Assembly: GCF_025506275.1 (NCBI RefSeq)
Contig: NZ_QYCP01000093.1
Coordinates: 62,001 to 126,000 of the forward strand
Direction: 5' to 3'
Length of the DNA stretch: 64,000 nucleotides
DNA from: Brevibacterium permense
Lineage (GTDB): Bacteria > Actinomycetota > Actinomycetes > Actinomycetales > Brevibacteriaceae
Shown here: positions 54,533 to 63,759 of the stretch, in pieces
How positions within the stretch are numbered: position 1 is the first letter of the stretch
Layout of the letters: each line of letters starts with the position of its first letter
The notes under the pieces: generated by a model
The model's database searches: none
Seen by the model: the letters and a program-made list of their open reading frames with translations, nothing else
Told to the model about the DNA's origin: nothing
Translations under genes and position numbers: made by a program

Positions 54533-55248
54533 GCGACTTCGCCCCCGCCGGCGACCCCGTCATCCCCGACTACGGGCAGGCCTCTGACTGTGTGATCAAC
54601 AACGGAGCATTCTGCACCGACTGGTTCATCAGCCAATGGTCGACCGTCTTCTGGCCCCCAGTGCTCAGTCATATCGTCATGGTTGCCATCGCCGTATCGA
54701 TCGGTTTCGTCATCGCATTCTTCGCCGGACTGTTGGCCTACCGAAAGAAGTGGTTGGCTGGACCGATCGGCATGGCCGCGACTTTCCTCTACACCCTGCC
54801 GCCATTGGCTCTGTTCCAACTGCTCGTGCCTTTCACCGGGCTGAGCCTGCTGACAGTCGAGATCGCGCTCGTATGCTTCACCCTCGTCATCATCTTCCAG
54901 GCAGTGCTCGTCGGACTCTCCGGCGTCCCCGATGACGTGCGCCGGGCCGCGACAGGCATGGGGCTTGACCGCAATCAGCTGCTGCTCAAGGTCGAGCTGC
55001 CACTGGCGCTGCCATCGATCATCTCCGGGGTACGCATCGCCACGGTGCTCACGGTGAGCATCGCGACGATCGCCGCTTTCGTCATCGACGACGGTCTGGG
55101 ATCTCCGATCATCAAAGCAGTCTCGTCACCATTCAACACGCAATTCGTTGGAGCCGGAGCCCTTGCAGTGCTGCTGGCCTTCGCGCTTGACGGTCTGCTC
55201 GTCCTGCTTGGCAGAGGACTCACCCCCTGGACGAAAGTGAGGAACTGA
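54529..55248 (+). CDS. Osmoprotectant ABC transporter permease (OpuCB type)
   Basis: A 239-residue membrane subunit with five or six helices and the binding-protein-dependent EAA loop (SGVPDDVRRAATGMGLDRNQLLLKVELPLALP). The frame is open upstream within the ATPase gene, but the ATG at 54529 overlaps its stop (ATGA) and begins MSDFAPAGD before the first helix. It pairs with the next permease to form the channel. Confidence 0.9.
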   Translation: MSDFAPAGDPVIPDYGQASDCVINNGAFCTDWFISQWSTVFWPPVLSHIVMVAIAVSIGFVIAFFAGLLAYRKKWLAGPIGMAATFLYTLPPLALFQLLVPFTGLSLLTVEIALVCFTLVIIFQAVLVGLSGVPDDVRRAATGMGLDRNQLLLKVELPLALPSIISGVRIATVLTVSIATIAAFVIDDGLGSPIIKAVSSPFNTQFVGAGALAVLLAFALDGLLVLLGRGLTPWTKVRN

Positions 55249-55913
55249 TGCACGTCATCTTCGGAGCTTTCCCCTTCATGATCGACAACGTCGCGTTGCT
55301 CCTGACCAAGACCGGCGACCATCTGGTCATCAGCCTCATCCCGTTGCTTGCGGCCATCGCCCTCGGTGTGCCCATCGGGGTCTGGCTCGGCCATGCCCAC
55401 CGCGGCGAGTTCCTCGCTGTGAGCGTGACCAACATCGGTCGTGCCCTGCCGAGTCTCGCGCTCATCGCGATCCTAATCGGCTTCGTGGGCATCGGCATGC
55501 TCAACGCGATGATCGCCCTGTTCCTGCTCGCCTTTCCGCCGATCCTCAGCTATGCCTTCCAAGCTGTCGACTCGATCGACCGTGACCTCACTCGCGCTGC
55601 TCGCGGTATGGGCATGTCACCCGGTCAGGTGCTGCTCAAGGTCGAACTGCCCTTGGGGCTGCCGATGATCATCGCGGGCATCCGCACCTCCGCGGTGCTG
55701 ACGGTGAGCTCGGCGACCATCGCCACGATCGCCGGCAGCGGAGGCCTGGGCGATGTCATCCTCAACCAGGTCGCCTACGGGATGGAGGGAGTCATCGCCG
55801 GCGCCATCTGGGTCGCCGTACTCGCCATCCTCGTCGACCAGGCATTCGCGCTCCTTCTGCGCGTCAGCGCTCCGGCCGGAGTGAGACAGCTCCAGAGCGC
55901 AAACGCTATGTGA
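55248..55913 (+). CDS. Osmoprotectant ABC transporter permease (OpuCD type)
   Basis: A 221-residue membrane subunit paralogous to the one before it, with the same EAA loop (RDLTRAARGMGMSPGQVLLKVELPLGLP). Its ATG lies inside the upstream stop (TGATG), with GAGGA before it. It ends the operon; the next gene starts 72 bases on. Confidence 0.9.
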   Translation: MHVIFGAFPFMIDNVALLLTKTGDHLVISLIPLLAAIALGVPIGVWLGHAHRGEFLAVSVTNIGRALPSLALIAILIGFVGIGMLNAMIALFLLAFPPILSYAFQAVDSIDRDLTRAARGMGMSPGQVLLKVELPLGLPMIIAGIRTSAVLTVSSATIATIAGSGGLGDVILNQVAYGMEGVIAGAIWVAVLAILVDQAFALLLRVSAPAGVRQLQSANAM

Positions 55914-55985
55914 GGACAGCCGCAATAAGCGCGGCACAGCAGATCTGCTCCACCCACAGAAGATCACTAGGAAACAGAGGACAAT

Positions 55986-57791
55986 GTGAAGAAGCATTTC
56001 ATCGCTGGAAGTCTCGCCGCTGCGACGGCGATCGTCATCACCGGATGCACTCCTCCGGGAGGCGCAGACGACAGCTCAGGCGGCGGCAGATCGGTGCTCA
56101 ACATCGGATGGAACGAAGCCTTCCGGTCGATGAATGACATGACGATGGACGGCAATGCCGTCGCCAACACCATCGTCGCCTATATGAGCAATGACAATTT
56201 CAAGTACTACGACGACGAACTCGAACTGCACGATGGTGCCCTCGGCGAAGTGGAAAAGGTCTCCGACGACCCGCTGAAGGTCAAGTACACATTCGGCGAA
56301 GACGCAAACTGGTCGGACGGAACTCCGGTTGACGCAGCAGACCTCGCTTTGACCTGGGCGGCACGATCCCAGCACTTCAATACCGTCGACGACAACCGTG
56401 ACGATGACGGCACCCTGCAGGACAATCCCGACGGCACAGTCTTCTTCGACTCCTCGGCAGTGGGCGCCCCACTGATCGACGACTTCCCGGAAATCAGCGA
56501 GGACGGCAAATCCCTGACGTTCACATACTCGAAACCCTTCGCCGACTGGGAGACCGAATTCGGACTCGGAGCCTACGGTTCGGGAGTGCCCGCACATATC
56601 GTGGCCAAGAATGCTTTGGGCAACACCGACCCACAAGAGGGCAAGGAAGCGATCCTCGATGCGATCGAATCCAACGACAAGAACGCTCTGTCGAAGATCT
56701 CGAACTTCTGGAACACCGGCTTCGACTTCACCTCGATGCCGGAGAACAAAGACCTGCTCGTCCACAACGGGCCCTATGAGATCACCGACTTCGAAGAGGG
56801 GCAGTACCTGACGTTGTCCCGCGACGAGGACTACACCGGATCGGTCGAACCCAAGATCGATACTGTGACGATCCGCTACAACGGTGACCCGATGGCCATG
56901 GTCCAGGCGATCGAAAATGGCGAGGTCGACCTGACCCAGCCGCAGTCGACGGCCGATGTCCTCTCCGCTGCGGAGAAGCTCGAGGATGTGTCGATCCTGC
57001 CAGGCGAGGACGCCACGTTCGAGCACGTCGACCTCACATTCGACAACAGCGGCCCCTTCGACCCGGCCAGCTATGGCGGGGACGAAGACGCTGCGCTCAA
57101 GGTCCGTCAGGCATTCCTCAAATCACTGCCACGTCAGGAGATCGTCGATCGGCTCATCAAGCCTCTCAACGAAGAGGCCGAGGTACGGGATTCATTCAAT
57201 CAGGCTCCTGACTCGCCGCTGTACGACGATATCGTCGCCGAGTCCGGAATCTCGGACTACGACGAGGTCGACATCGACGGAGCGAAGAAGCTGCTGGACG
57301 AAGCCGGTGCCGAGGCACCGAGCGTGCGCTTCCTCTACGACAACACGAATGCCAGACGATCCCAACTGTTCGCGCTGATCAAGGAATCAGCAGAGAAAGC
57401 CGGCTTCAAGGTCGAGGACGCCGGAGACGTCAACTGGGGGACCCGCCTCGGCGATGGGACCTATGACGCCTCGCTGTTCGGATGGGCGCTGAGCACGACG
57501 GCGGTGACGGAGTCGGACTCGTACTACCGCAAGGGCGCACTGAACAACTACAGCGGGTACGACAACAAGGATCTGAATAAGACGCTCGATGAGATGCTAG
57601 TGACCATCGACCCGGACAAGCAGGCGTCCCTGGCTAAAGACGTCGAGAAGCAGCTCGTCGATGATGCTTTCGGGTTGCCGCTCTTCCAGCACCCGTCACT
57701 GACGATCCACGGGGACAAGGTCTCGAACGTATCGACAACGACGCTCGATCCGTCGATGTTCTGGAACTACTGGGAGTGGGAGACCAAGTAA
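55986..57791 (+). CDS. Orphan ABC substrate-binding lipoprotein, family 5
   Basis: A 601-residue lipoprotein with lipobox VITGC at about residue 20. Family-5 features include FGEDANWSDGTPVDAADLALTWAARS, NGPYEITDFEEGQYLTLSRD, IENGEVDLTQPQSTADVL and VRQAFLKSLPRQEIVDRL. The GTG at 55986 has GAGG about 6 bases ahead. No family-5 permease or ATPase is adjacent: the preceding transporter is of the OpuC class, which uses a different binding fold. It may serve a transporter coded elsewhere, possibly the one at 9841, or act as a receptor. The mature region is strongly acidic. Confidence 0.88.
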   Translation: MKKHFIAGSLAAATAIVITGCTPPGGADDSSGGGRSVLNIGWNEAFRSMNDMTMDGNAVANTIVAYMSNDNFKYYDDELELHDGALGEVEKVSDDPLKVKYTFGEDANWSDGTPVDAADLALTWAARSQHFNTVDDNRDDDGTLQDNPDGTVFFDSSAVGAPLIDDFPEISEDGKSLTFTYSKPFADWETEFGLGAYGSGVPAHIVAKNALGNTDPQEGKEAILDAIESNDKNALSKISNFWNTGFDFTSMPENKDLLVHNGPYEITDFEEGQYLTLSRDEDYTGSVEPKIDTVTIRYNGDPMAMVQAIENGEVDLTQPQSTADVLSAAEKLEDVSILPGEDATFEHVDLTFDNSGPFDPASYGGDEDAALKVRQAFLKSLPRQEIVDRLIKPLNEEAEVRDSFNQAPDSPLYDDIVAESGISDYDEVDIDGAKKLLDEAGAEAPSVRFLYDNTNARRSQLFALIKESAEKAGFKVEDAGDVNWGTRLGDGTYDASLFGWALSTTAVTESDSYYRKGALNNYSGYDNKDLNKTLDEMLVTIDPDKQASLAKDVEKQLVDDAFGLPLFQHPSLTIHGDKVSNVSTTTLDPSMFWNYWEWETK

Positions 57792-57855
57792 GTTCGCATC
57801 GGGCCGCAGGGCGGGGCCGCAGGTAGGGGCACCCCCGCGCATGGATGCGCCATGC

Positions 57856-59544
57856 TCAACGCAGCAGTGCGCTGCGCAGTGGGTCGAGTCCGATCGACCC
57901 GAGGTTCAGTGCACGACTGTGGAATTCCTTGAGATCGAATCCCGCGCCCGCAGCGGTGCGGGATTCGTCTCTGATGTCCTCCCACAGCCGCTGACCGATC
58001 TTGTAACTCGGGGCCTGCCCGGGCCAACCGAGATACCGATCGAGTTCGAACGCGAGGAAGGTTCGGTCCATGGCGACGTTCTGCGTGAGGAATTCCCACA
58101 CTTTGGCTCGGTCCCAGACGCCTCCGCCGAGGCGAGCCGGCGCTTTGAAGCCGAGGTGGAAGCCGATGTCGACGATCACTCGTGAGGTGCGCAGTCGCTG
58201 GGAGTCGAGCATACCCAGATAGTCGCCGGGTTCGTCGAGGAAGCCGAGTTCGGCCATGAGGCGTTCGGCGTAGAGGGCCCAACCCTCACCTTGGCCGGAG
58301 ACCCAGCAGACGTGTCGGCGCCACTTGTTCAACGAATCGGCGAGGTAGGACGCCTGCCCCATCTGCAGGTGATGGCCCGGAATGCCTTCATGGTAGACCG
58401 TGGTCTTCTCCTGCCACGTCGCAAATTCGGTCACACCATCGGGCACCGACCACCACATCCGGCCCGGACGACTGAAGTCTTCGCTGGGCTGAGAATAGTA
58501 AACCGCTCCGGTGGCCGAGGGTGCGATCATACACTCGATGGTCCGCAGCGGTTCCGGGATGTCGAATTGGGTCTTGCCGAGTTCGGTGATGGCTTCGTCG
58601 GCGACCGTCTGCATCCACTCCTGCAGAGCATGGGTACCATGGAGAGCGCGTTGCGGATCGCTGTCGAGCATCCGCATGACTTCGAAGAGTTCGGCACCGG
58701 GGTGGATGCTGTTGGCGACTCGTCTCTGCTCCGCATCGATCGAAGCGAGTTCGTCGAGGGCCCAGGCGTAGGTCTCTTCCAGATCGACCTCGGCGCCGAG
58801 GAACTCGCGTGAGAGCAAAGTGTAGTCTTCCCGACCGCAGGCTTCGTTCTTCGGAGCGGAGCCGGCCAGTTCGGTTCGGAGAAAGCGGGCGAGGTCGCCG
58901 AAGGACTCTCTGGCGGTTTCGGCGTGGACGGTCAGTTCGCGGGCGAGGGTTTCCGCGGTGGCGCTGGTGGCCTCTGCGGCGATCGTGGTGAAACGGCTGT
59001 CAGCCTGACTGAGCGCTTCTGACTGGTCGGCGACACGCTCAATCTGAATGCGTGCGGGCACTCGGCCGAGCTGGTCCCGCGCATATCGAAGTGATTCTCG
59101 GTAACCCTCGATCGAGCCCGGCAATGCGGCCATGGTGGCAGAGACGGTCTCCCAACCTGCTGTGGAGTCCGTGGGCAGGAGATCGAAGATGTCTCGCATC
59201 TGTTGGACCGGCGATTCGATGACATTGAGGACAGTGTGCTGCAGGCCCGCTTCAAAGAGGTCCGTGGCGGTGCCCAACCGTTCGCGCATCGCGTCGATGG
59301 TGACGAGATCGGTCTCATCGAGGCTGCTCGTCGTAAGCCCATACGCCTCTGCAGCATCGACCTTGGCCCGTGTGCGAGCGCGCAGGTCGTTGGCAGCTTT
59401 CAGCCCCTCGGGGGAGTAGTCGTCGAAACCGTGCGGGTTCTCGGCCCCGAGGAACAGTGAGATCGACGGGGAGAGGACACACAGATCGTCGAAGTAGGCA
59501 TCGGCGATGGCATCGATAGCCGAAGAATTTCTGCGGGAAGACAT
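57856..59544 (-). CDS. DUF885-family zincin-like protein (probable carboxypeptidase)
   Basis: A 562-residue cytoplasmic protein of the DUF885 family. The motif YHEGIPGHHLQMGQA supplies an HExxxHH-type metal site. Other family parts are IVDIGFHLGFKAPARLGGGVWDRAKVWEFL and YLGWPGQAPSYKIGQ toward the end. Relatives are metallo-carboxypeptidase-like, and members are thought to cleave short peptides; the substrate is unknown. The ATG at 59544 has only a weak ribosome site. It converges on the orphan lipoprotein gene, with 64 bases between stops. Confidence 0.85.
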   Translation of the reverse strand: MSSRRNSSAIDAIADAYFDDLCVLSPSISLFLGAENPHGFDDYSPEGLKAANDLRARTRAKVDAAEAYGLTTSSLDETDLVTIDAMRERLGTATDLFEAGLQHTVLNVIESPVQQMRDIFDLLPTDSTAGWETVSATMAALPGSIEGYRESLRYARDQLGRVPARIQIERVADQSEALSQADSRFTTIAAEATSATAETLARELTVHAETARESFGDLARFLRTELAGSAPKNEACGREDYTLLSREFLGAEVDLEETYAWALDELASIDAEQRRVANSIHPGAELFEVMRMLDSDPQRALHGTHALQEWMQTVADEAITELGKTQFDIPEPLRTIECMIAPSATGAVYYSQPSEDFSRPGRMWWSVPDGVTEFATWQEKTTVYHEGIPGHHLQMGQASYLADSLNKWRRHVCWVSGQGEGWALYAERLMAELGFLDEPGDYLGMLDSQRLRTSRVIVDIGFHLGFKAPARLGGGVWDRAKVWEFLTQNVAMDRTFLAFELDRYLGWPGQAPSYKIGQRLWEDIRDESRTAAGAGFDLKEFHSRALNLGSIGLDPLRSALLR

Positions 59545-59737
59545 GAAGAGACTCTATCCACGAAATTGATTGCTCGCCGAGTTGCCCGCAGTCCGACACA
59601 GGGGCCGGAGAGAGGCTGCTTCCCGCCCGTTGACTCGGCTAAACGTGGCCTTCGGCGACGCGTTGGTTGCCCTCTTCCGACGCGGTTACGGCGAGTGGCC
59701 TGGAGTTGGCTCTGACGGCGTCTCAGCCGGTTAGTTC

Positions 59738-60622
59738 TCAGCGGAGGCCGAAGAGCTTTCCGAACGCGCTTCCGGACGACTGATCACCCGACTGCTTGGT
59801 CTCCGGTGCCTTTTCTGCCGGCTTGTCAGCTCGAGTTTCGGCTGGCTTGACCGGTGGCGGGGGAGGGAACTCCGCGCTTGCAGATTCTGCGTTCGGAACC
59901 GTCGGTGCCGCACTCTCCGGTGCCGTCCGAGCAGGTGCGGCAGTCTCGGCAGCCGGGGTCGGGGTCACCGACTCCGGGACTTCGGGCGCCGGGGCGGCCT
60001 CGGCGGCAGGTTCCGGCGTTTCGGTGGGGGCCTCGGCCTGGACGGCGGTCTCGGACGAATCGGCGGGGGCCGCCTCGGCGAGGTTCTTAATGAGGGAGAG
60101 CTCGAACTCCAGCGTGATCTTGTCGCTGACGAGCACGCCGCCGGAATCGAGCTTCGCATTCCAGGTTACGCCCCAGTCCTTGCGATCGATGCGGCGGGAG
60201 CCTTCCAGGCCTGCGCGCACGTTGCCGTCGGGGTCGGATTCGACGCCGATGAGCTCGAGGGGAATCGACACGGTCTTCGTCATGTCACGGATCGACAGCT
60301 CACCGGTGACGATATAGGAGCCTTCGTCGACCTCGTCGATGGCCGAGGAGACGAACCGGATCTCCGGGTAGGTTTCCACGTCGAAGAAGTCTGCCGAGCG
60401 CAGGTGCTCGTCGCGTCCCTCGCTGCGGGTGTCGACGCTGACGGTCTGGATGATGACCTCGGCGGTCGAATCGGCGAGGTCCTCGGCTATGTCGGCGAAG
60501 CCGGAGACATGATTGAACGCTCCGCGCACACGCGAGACCATGGCGTGGCGTGTGGAGAATCCCAGTCGAGAATGTGAGGGATCGATGTCCCAATGACCTG
60601 TGATCCCAGAAGTTTCTGTCAT
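59738..60622 (-). CDS. YceI-family protein with long acidic/proline-rich tail
   Basis: A 294-residue protein. Residues 1 to about 175 are the YceI lipocalin-like domain: GHWDIDPSHSRLGFSTRHAMVSRVRGAF, SAIDEVDEGSYIVTGELSIRD, and a C-terminal strand SDKITLEFELSLI. YceI barrels bind isoprenoid-type lipids. The last 115 residues are almost only A, P, E, T and S, ending in the amphipathic SAFGKLFGLR. That tail is absent from ordinary YceI proteins. No signal peptide is seen. The ATG at 60622 has GGAG nearby and starts directly before the domain, so upstream in-frame sequence was excluded. Confidence 0.87.
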   Translation of the reverse strand: MTETSGITGHWDIDPSHSRLGFSTRHAMVSRVRGAFNHVSGFADIAEDLADSTAEVIIQTVSVDTRSEGRDEHLRSADFFDVETYPEIRFVSSAIDEVDEGSYIVTGELSIRDMTKTVSIPLELIGVESDPDGNVRAGLEGSRRIDRKDWGVTWNAKLDSGGVLVSDKITLEFELSLIKNLAEAAPADSSETAVQAEAPTETPEPAAEAAPAPEVPESVTPTPAAETAAPARTAPESAAPTVPNAESASAEFPPPPPVKPAETRADKPAEKAPETKQSGDQSSGSAFGKLFGLR

Positions 60623-60857
60623 GGGAGATAGCTCCTTCGGTTCCTCCGCGCTCCTCTGGGGAGGCTGTCGTAGTTGGTGTGCCAATTCGCTGATCAAGCG
60701 ATCATTGAATGAGCAATCGCCTACGTAGTCTGACATGCTCGACTGCTGATATGCCACCTCGGCGGGTCAACGATCGATATTCCCCGCCAGCGTTCCGACC
60801 TGGGCCACGGCGCCCACCTGTGCCATCCCGCGTCTCTCACGGCCGTAGAATCACGTC
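60623..60857. promoter_or_regulatory. Divergent control region between YceI and the AsnC-type regulator
   Basis: This 235-base gap must contain both promoters. The part at 60690-60730 is AT-rich. I could not fix the promoter boxes or an operator. There is no gene here. Confidence 0.4.
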
Positions 60858-61874
60858 ATGGCACAAAGACTGGGCGAGCGGGACGACGGCTCCGGGGGCG
60901 GCAGACTCTCGACCTTGGACAGGCGGATCATCTCCGCCCTGCAGATCCGCCCCCGCGCCACCTGGGCGATGATCGCCGATGCCATCGGCGAGCCCGCCCG
61001 CTCGGTCACGCGCCGGGGTTCGGACCTCATCGCCACCGGCACCATCCGGGTCGTCGGAGTCAACGGCCCCACCCGCACGGCGCTCGCCTTCTGCCGCCCG
61101 GTCATCAACACCACCCGGACGGTGCTGCGCTCTCTCGCCGCAAGACCCGACTGCGTCTTCGCCTACGCTCTGACCGGTCGGTGGCCAGTGCTGGCGGAAC
61201 TGCGCGTCGACGACGAAGGCCTCGAGAGGCTCTTCCTCGACGAGCTGCCCGCCACACCGGGGCTCGCCGACCTGCAGGTCCGCCGTGCCAGTCGGGTCCT
61301 GCGCTCAGTGCGGGAATGGATCCCCGACATCCTCACCCCCGAGGAGCAGGCGAGACTCGGCTACACCGCCGGCCGCACCGGTTTCCCTATCGTCAGCGTC
61401 GACCCCGACATCTCACCGCAGGACCGGGAGCTGCTGCGTTTGCTCATGGCAGACGGCAGAACACCGACGGCCGAACTCGCCGCCCGCACCCGACTGTCGG
61501 AGAACACGGTGCGCAGACGCCTGGCCTGGCTCGAGGACAACCACTACTCCCGACTGCGCGTCGTCGTCGAACCTGAGGACCTCGGGTTCTCCCATGAGGC
61601 GATCGTGCGCCTCGACTGCGTGCCGGGCAGCTCCGTCCAGGTCATCGACAGTCTGTTGCGCGGCAGTGCGGTGAGGTACCTCGCGGCCCTCGGTGGAGAC
61701 GATATCCTGCTCGCCCACGTGGTCGGCCGCAGCATCGACGAACTCCATACCCTCATCTCCTCCCCGGAATGGACCACCGGCGTGCGTTCCCTCGACTCCG
61801 CCCACCTCGTCGCCGCGGTCAAACGCAGCGGGCACCTGCGCGATACGGACCAGAGGGGCCGCAGCCTCTACTGA
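60858..61874 (+). CDS. Lrp/AsnC-family regulator with two tandem AsnC modules
   Basis: A 338-residue protein. The first helix-turn-helix is LSTLDRRIISALQIRPRATWAMIADAIG at about 17-45. A second AsnC helix-turn-helix, DRELLRLLMADGRTPTAELAARTRLSENTVRRRLAWL, starts near residue 190. Each is followed by a RAM-like ligand domain. The double arrangement is common in actinobacterial amino-acid regulators. It is convergent with the AbgT transporter gene and probably controls it or the amidase (inference). Confidence 0.88.
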   Translation: MAQRLGERDDGSGGGRLSTLDRRIISALQIRPRATWAMIADAIGEPARSVTRRGSDLIATGTIRVVGVNGPTRTALAFCRPVINTTRTVLRSLAARPDCVFAYALTGRWPVLAELRVDDEGLERLFLDELPATPGLADLQVRRASRVLRSVREWIPDILTPEEQARLGYTAGRTGFPIVSVDPDISPQDRELLRLLMADGRTPTAELAARTRLSENTVRRRLAWLEDNHYSRLRVVVEPEDLGFSHEAIVRLDCVPGSSVQVIDSLLRGSAVRYLAALGGDDILLAHVVGRSIDELHTLISSPEWTTGVRSLDSAHLVAAVKRSGHLRDTDQRGRSLY

Positions 61875-61921
61875 GCAGTGCGCAGGTGCCCGTCTGAGCG
61901 CCGAAGCCGTCAGCCGGGATG

Positions 61922-63529
61922 TCAGCGGATGCCGACTCCTGGTCCGATCGGCAGTCCGAGGAGGTACCAGACGATGAAGAGGGCGACCCATACCGCGAGC
62001 ATGGTGAAGGCGAGGGGGATCGTGAAGGACATGAACGTGCCGATGCCCGCATCCTTCCGGTACCGCTGCATCATCCCCAGCGCGAGCACGAAGTATCCGC
62101 TCATCGGTGTGACCGCGTTGGTGCACGAATCGGCGATGCGGAAGACGAGCTGCGTCGTCTCCGGTGGGATGTCGATGTACATGAGCATGGGCACGAGCAC
62201 CGGCGCGAGGATCGACCACATCGCCGACCCCGAGGTGACGATGAAGTTGAGGCCCGAGACGAGGACGATGATCGCGAGCAGGATGACCAGCGGGGGCATT
62301 CCCGATCCACGCAGCACATCGGCACCCCCGACAGCGAGGACCGATCCGATGCCCGTCCACTTGAAGTAGGCGAGGAACTGGGAGATCGCGAAGAAGAGGA
62401 CGAGCACCGGCGCCAGGGTGCCCATGCCGCCGGCCATCGCGTCCGGAACCGCCCGCAGGTTCGGAATGGTCCTGGTGATACGTCCGTAGACGATGCCGAC
62501 GAGCATGAACGCGAACCCGATGACCACGGCGATGTTTGCCAGGATCACCGAGTCGACGATGCCGCCGTCCTCACCGCGGAAAGGTGAGTTCGTCGGTGCG
62601 AGGATGGCGACGATGACGAGCGCGAGGACGAACAGCGTCGTCGAGGCGGCCAGCAGGCCCTTCTTCTCCACTGCCGTGAGTTCAAGGCGGGCATCCTCCT
62701 CGACGGTGGCGGGGTCGACGTCCGAGTCGAGGCCCGGACGTTTGGCGAGCACGAGTTCAACGACGAGGGTCACGGTGATCGCGAGGATCACCGAGGACGC
62801 GATCGCCCAGAAGTAGTTCGCCAAGGGGGTCACGACGTAATCGGCGTCGACGATCTGCGCCGCCGTGGTCGTCAGCGAGGAGATGATCGCATCGGAGGGC
62901 GTGACCAGGGGAGAGGCGTTGTAGCCGGCGGAGATCGAGGCATAGGCGACGACGATGCCGAGGACCGGGGACCGGCCGACGGCCTTGAACGCGAGAGCAG
63001 CCAAGGGGAGGAGAACGATGAACGAAGCATCGAACATCACGTGAGAGATCATCGCCGTGAACGCGACCGCGAAGGTCACCCAGCGGGCGGGCAGGCGCAC
63101 GATCGTCAGCCGCAGCAGAGCATCGAGGACACCGCTGCGTTCGGCCACGGCCACCCCGATGATGACGCTGACGACCACGGGCAGGGGAGCGAATCCGGCG
63201 AAATTCTCCATCGCCGAATCCACGGCCATGACCGCTCCCTCGACAGAGAGGAGGCTCTTAACGGCCACGGTCTCGTCTGTTCCCGGCAGAATCACCTCGA
63301 CGCCGGCTGCGGCGAGGATCGCACTGATCACACCGAGGATCGCCGCGAGCACCCAGAACAGCCAGAACGGATGGGGCAGCAGGTTGCCCACCCGCTCAAC
63401 CGCCTCGAGGCCGCGGAAGAGACGTCCCATCCGCGGCTGGTCGGTTCTGGTGCGAGGGGCGGGTTCCGGCGCCGAGGCGGTGATCGCCTCGCCCGTACTG
63501 CGCGGATCTGATGGTGAGGGTGCGGGCAT
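61922..63529 (-). CDS. abgT: AbgT-family transporter (p-aminobenzoyl-glutamate/antimetabolite type)
   Basis: A 535-residue integral membrane protein of the AbgT family. The start of the membrane part, GNLLPHPFWLFWVLAAILGV, and the hallmark GLNFIVTSGSAMWSILAPVLVPML identify it; about 11 hydrophobic segments are visible. E. coli AbgT takes up p-aminobenzoyl-glutamate, and other members export sulfonamides. The ATG at 63529 has AGGAGA upstream. The divergent neighbour is an amidase, so uptake of an amide and its hydrolysis may be linked. Confidence 0.92.
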   Translation of the reverse strand: MPAPSPSDPRSTGEAITASAPEPAPRTRTDQPRMGRLFRGLEAVERVGNLLPHPFWLFWVLAAILGVISAILAAAGVEVILPGTDETVAVKSLLSVEGAVMAVDSAMENFAGFAPLPVVVSVIIGVAVAERSGVLDALLRLTIVRLPARWVTFAVAFTAMISHVMFDASFIVLLPLAALAFKAVGRSPVLGIVVAYASISAGYNASPLVTPSDAIISSLTTTAAQIVDADYVVTPLANYFWAIASSVILAITVTLVVELVLAKRPGLDSDVDPATVEEDARLELTAVEKKGLLAASTTLFVLALVIVAILAPTNSPFRGEDGGIVDSVILANIAVVIGFAFMLVGIVYGRITRTIPNLRAVPDAMAGGMGTLAPVLVLFFAISQFLAYFKWTGIGSVLAVGGADVLRGSGMPPLVILLAIIVLVSGLNFIVTSGSAMWSILAPVLVPMLMYIDIPPETTQLVFRIADSCTNAVTPMSGYFVLALGMMQRYRKDAGIGTFMSFTIPLAFTMLAVWVALFIVWYLLGLPIGPGVGIR

Positions 63530-63759
63530 CGTGTCTCCTCGTGTGTGCGGTCACGGTGCTCATGGTTCGGTCCGATAGCCATGAGACTTGGGTCACAGTA
63601 TGTGGGTCTTCGGGGAGCTGATGGGCTTGCTGGGCGCGGATGCGCGATTCGGCCACATCCGTGACCGATTTCGCCGATATTCCGTCTGGTGGACTGTGTA
63701 TGGGCACGATGGACGCAGACTTGTCCCAACCGCCGCGACTACGCATAGGAGAGGCCCTC

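Noticed and set aside
57790-57840. GC-rich repeat GGCCGCAGG (two copies) as a terminator
   Set aside because: The copies are direct, not inverted, and no stable stem forms with a T tract.
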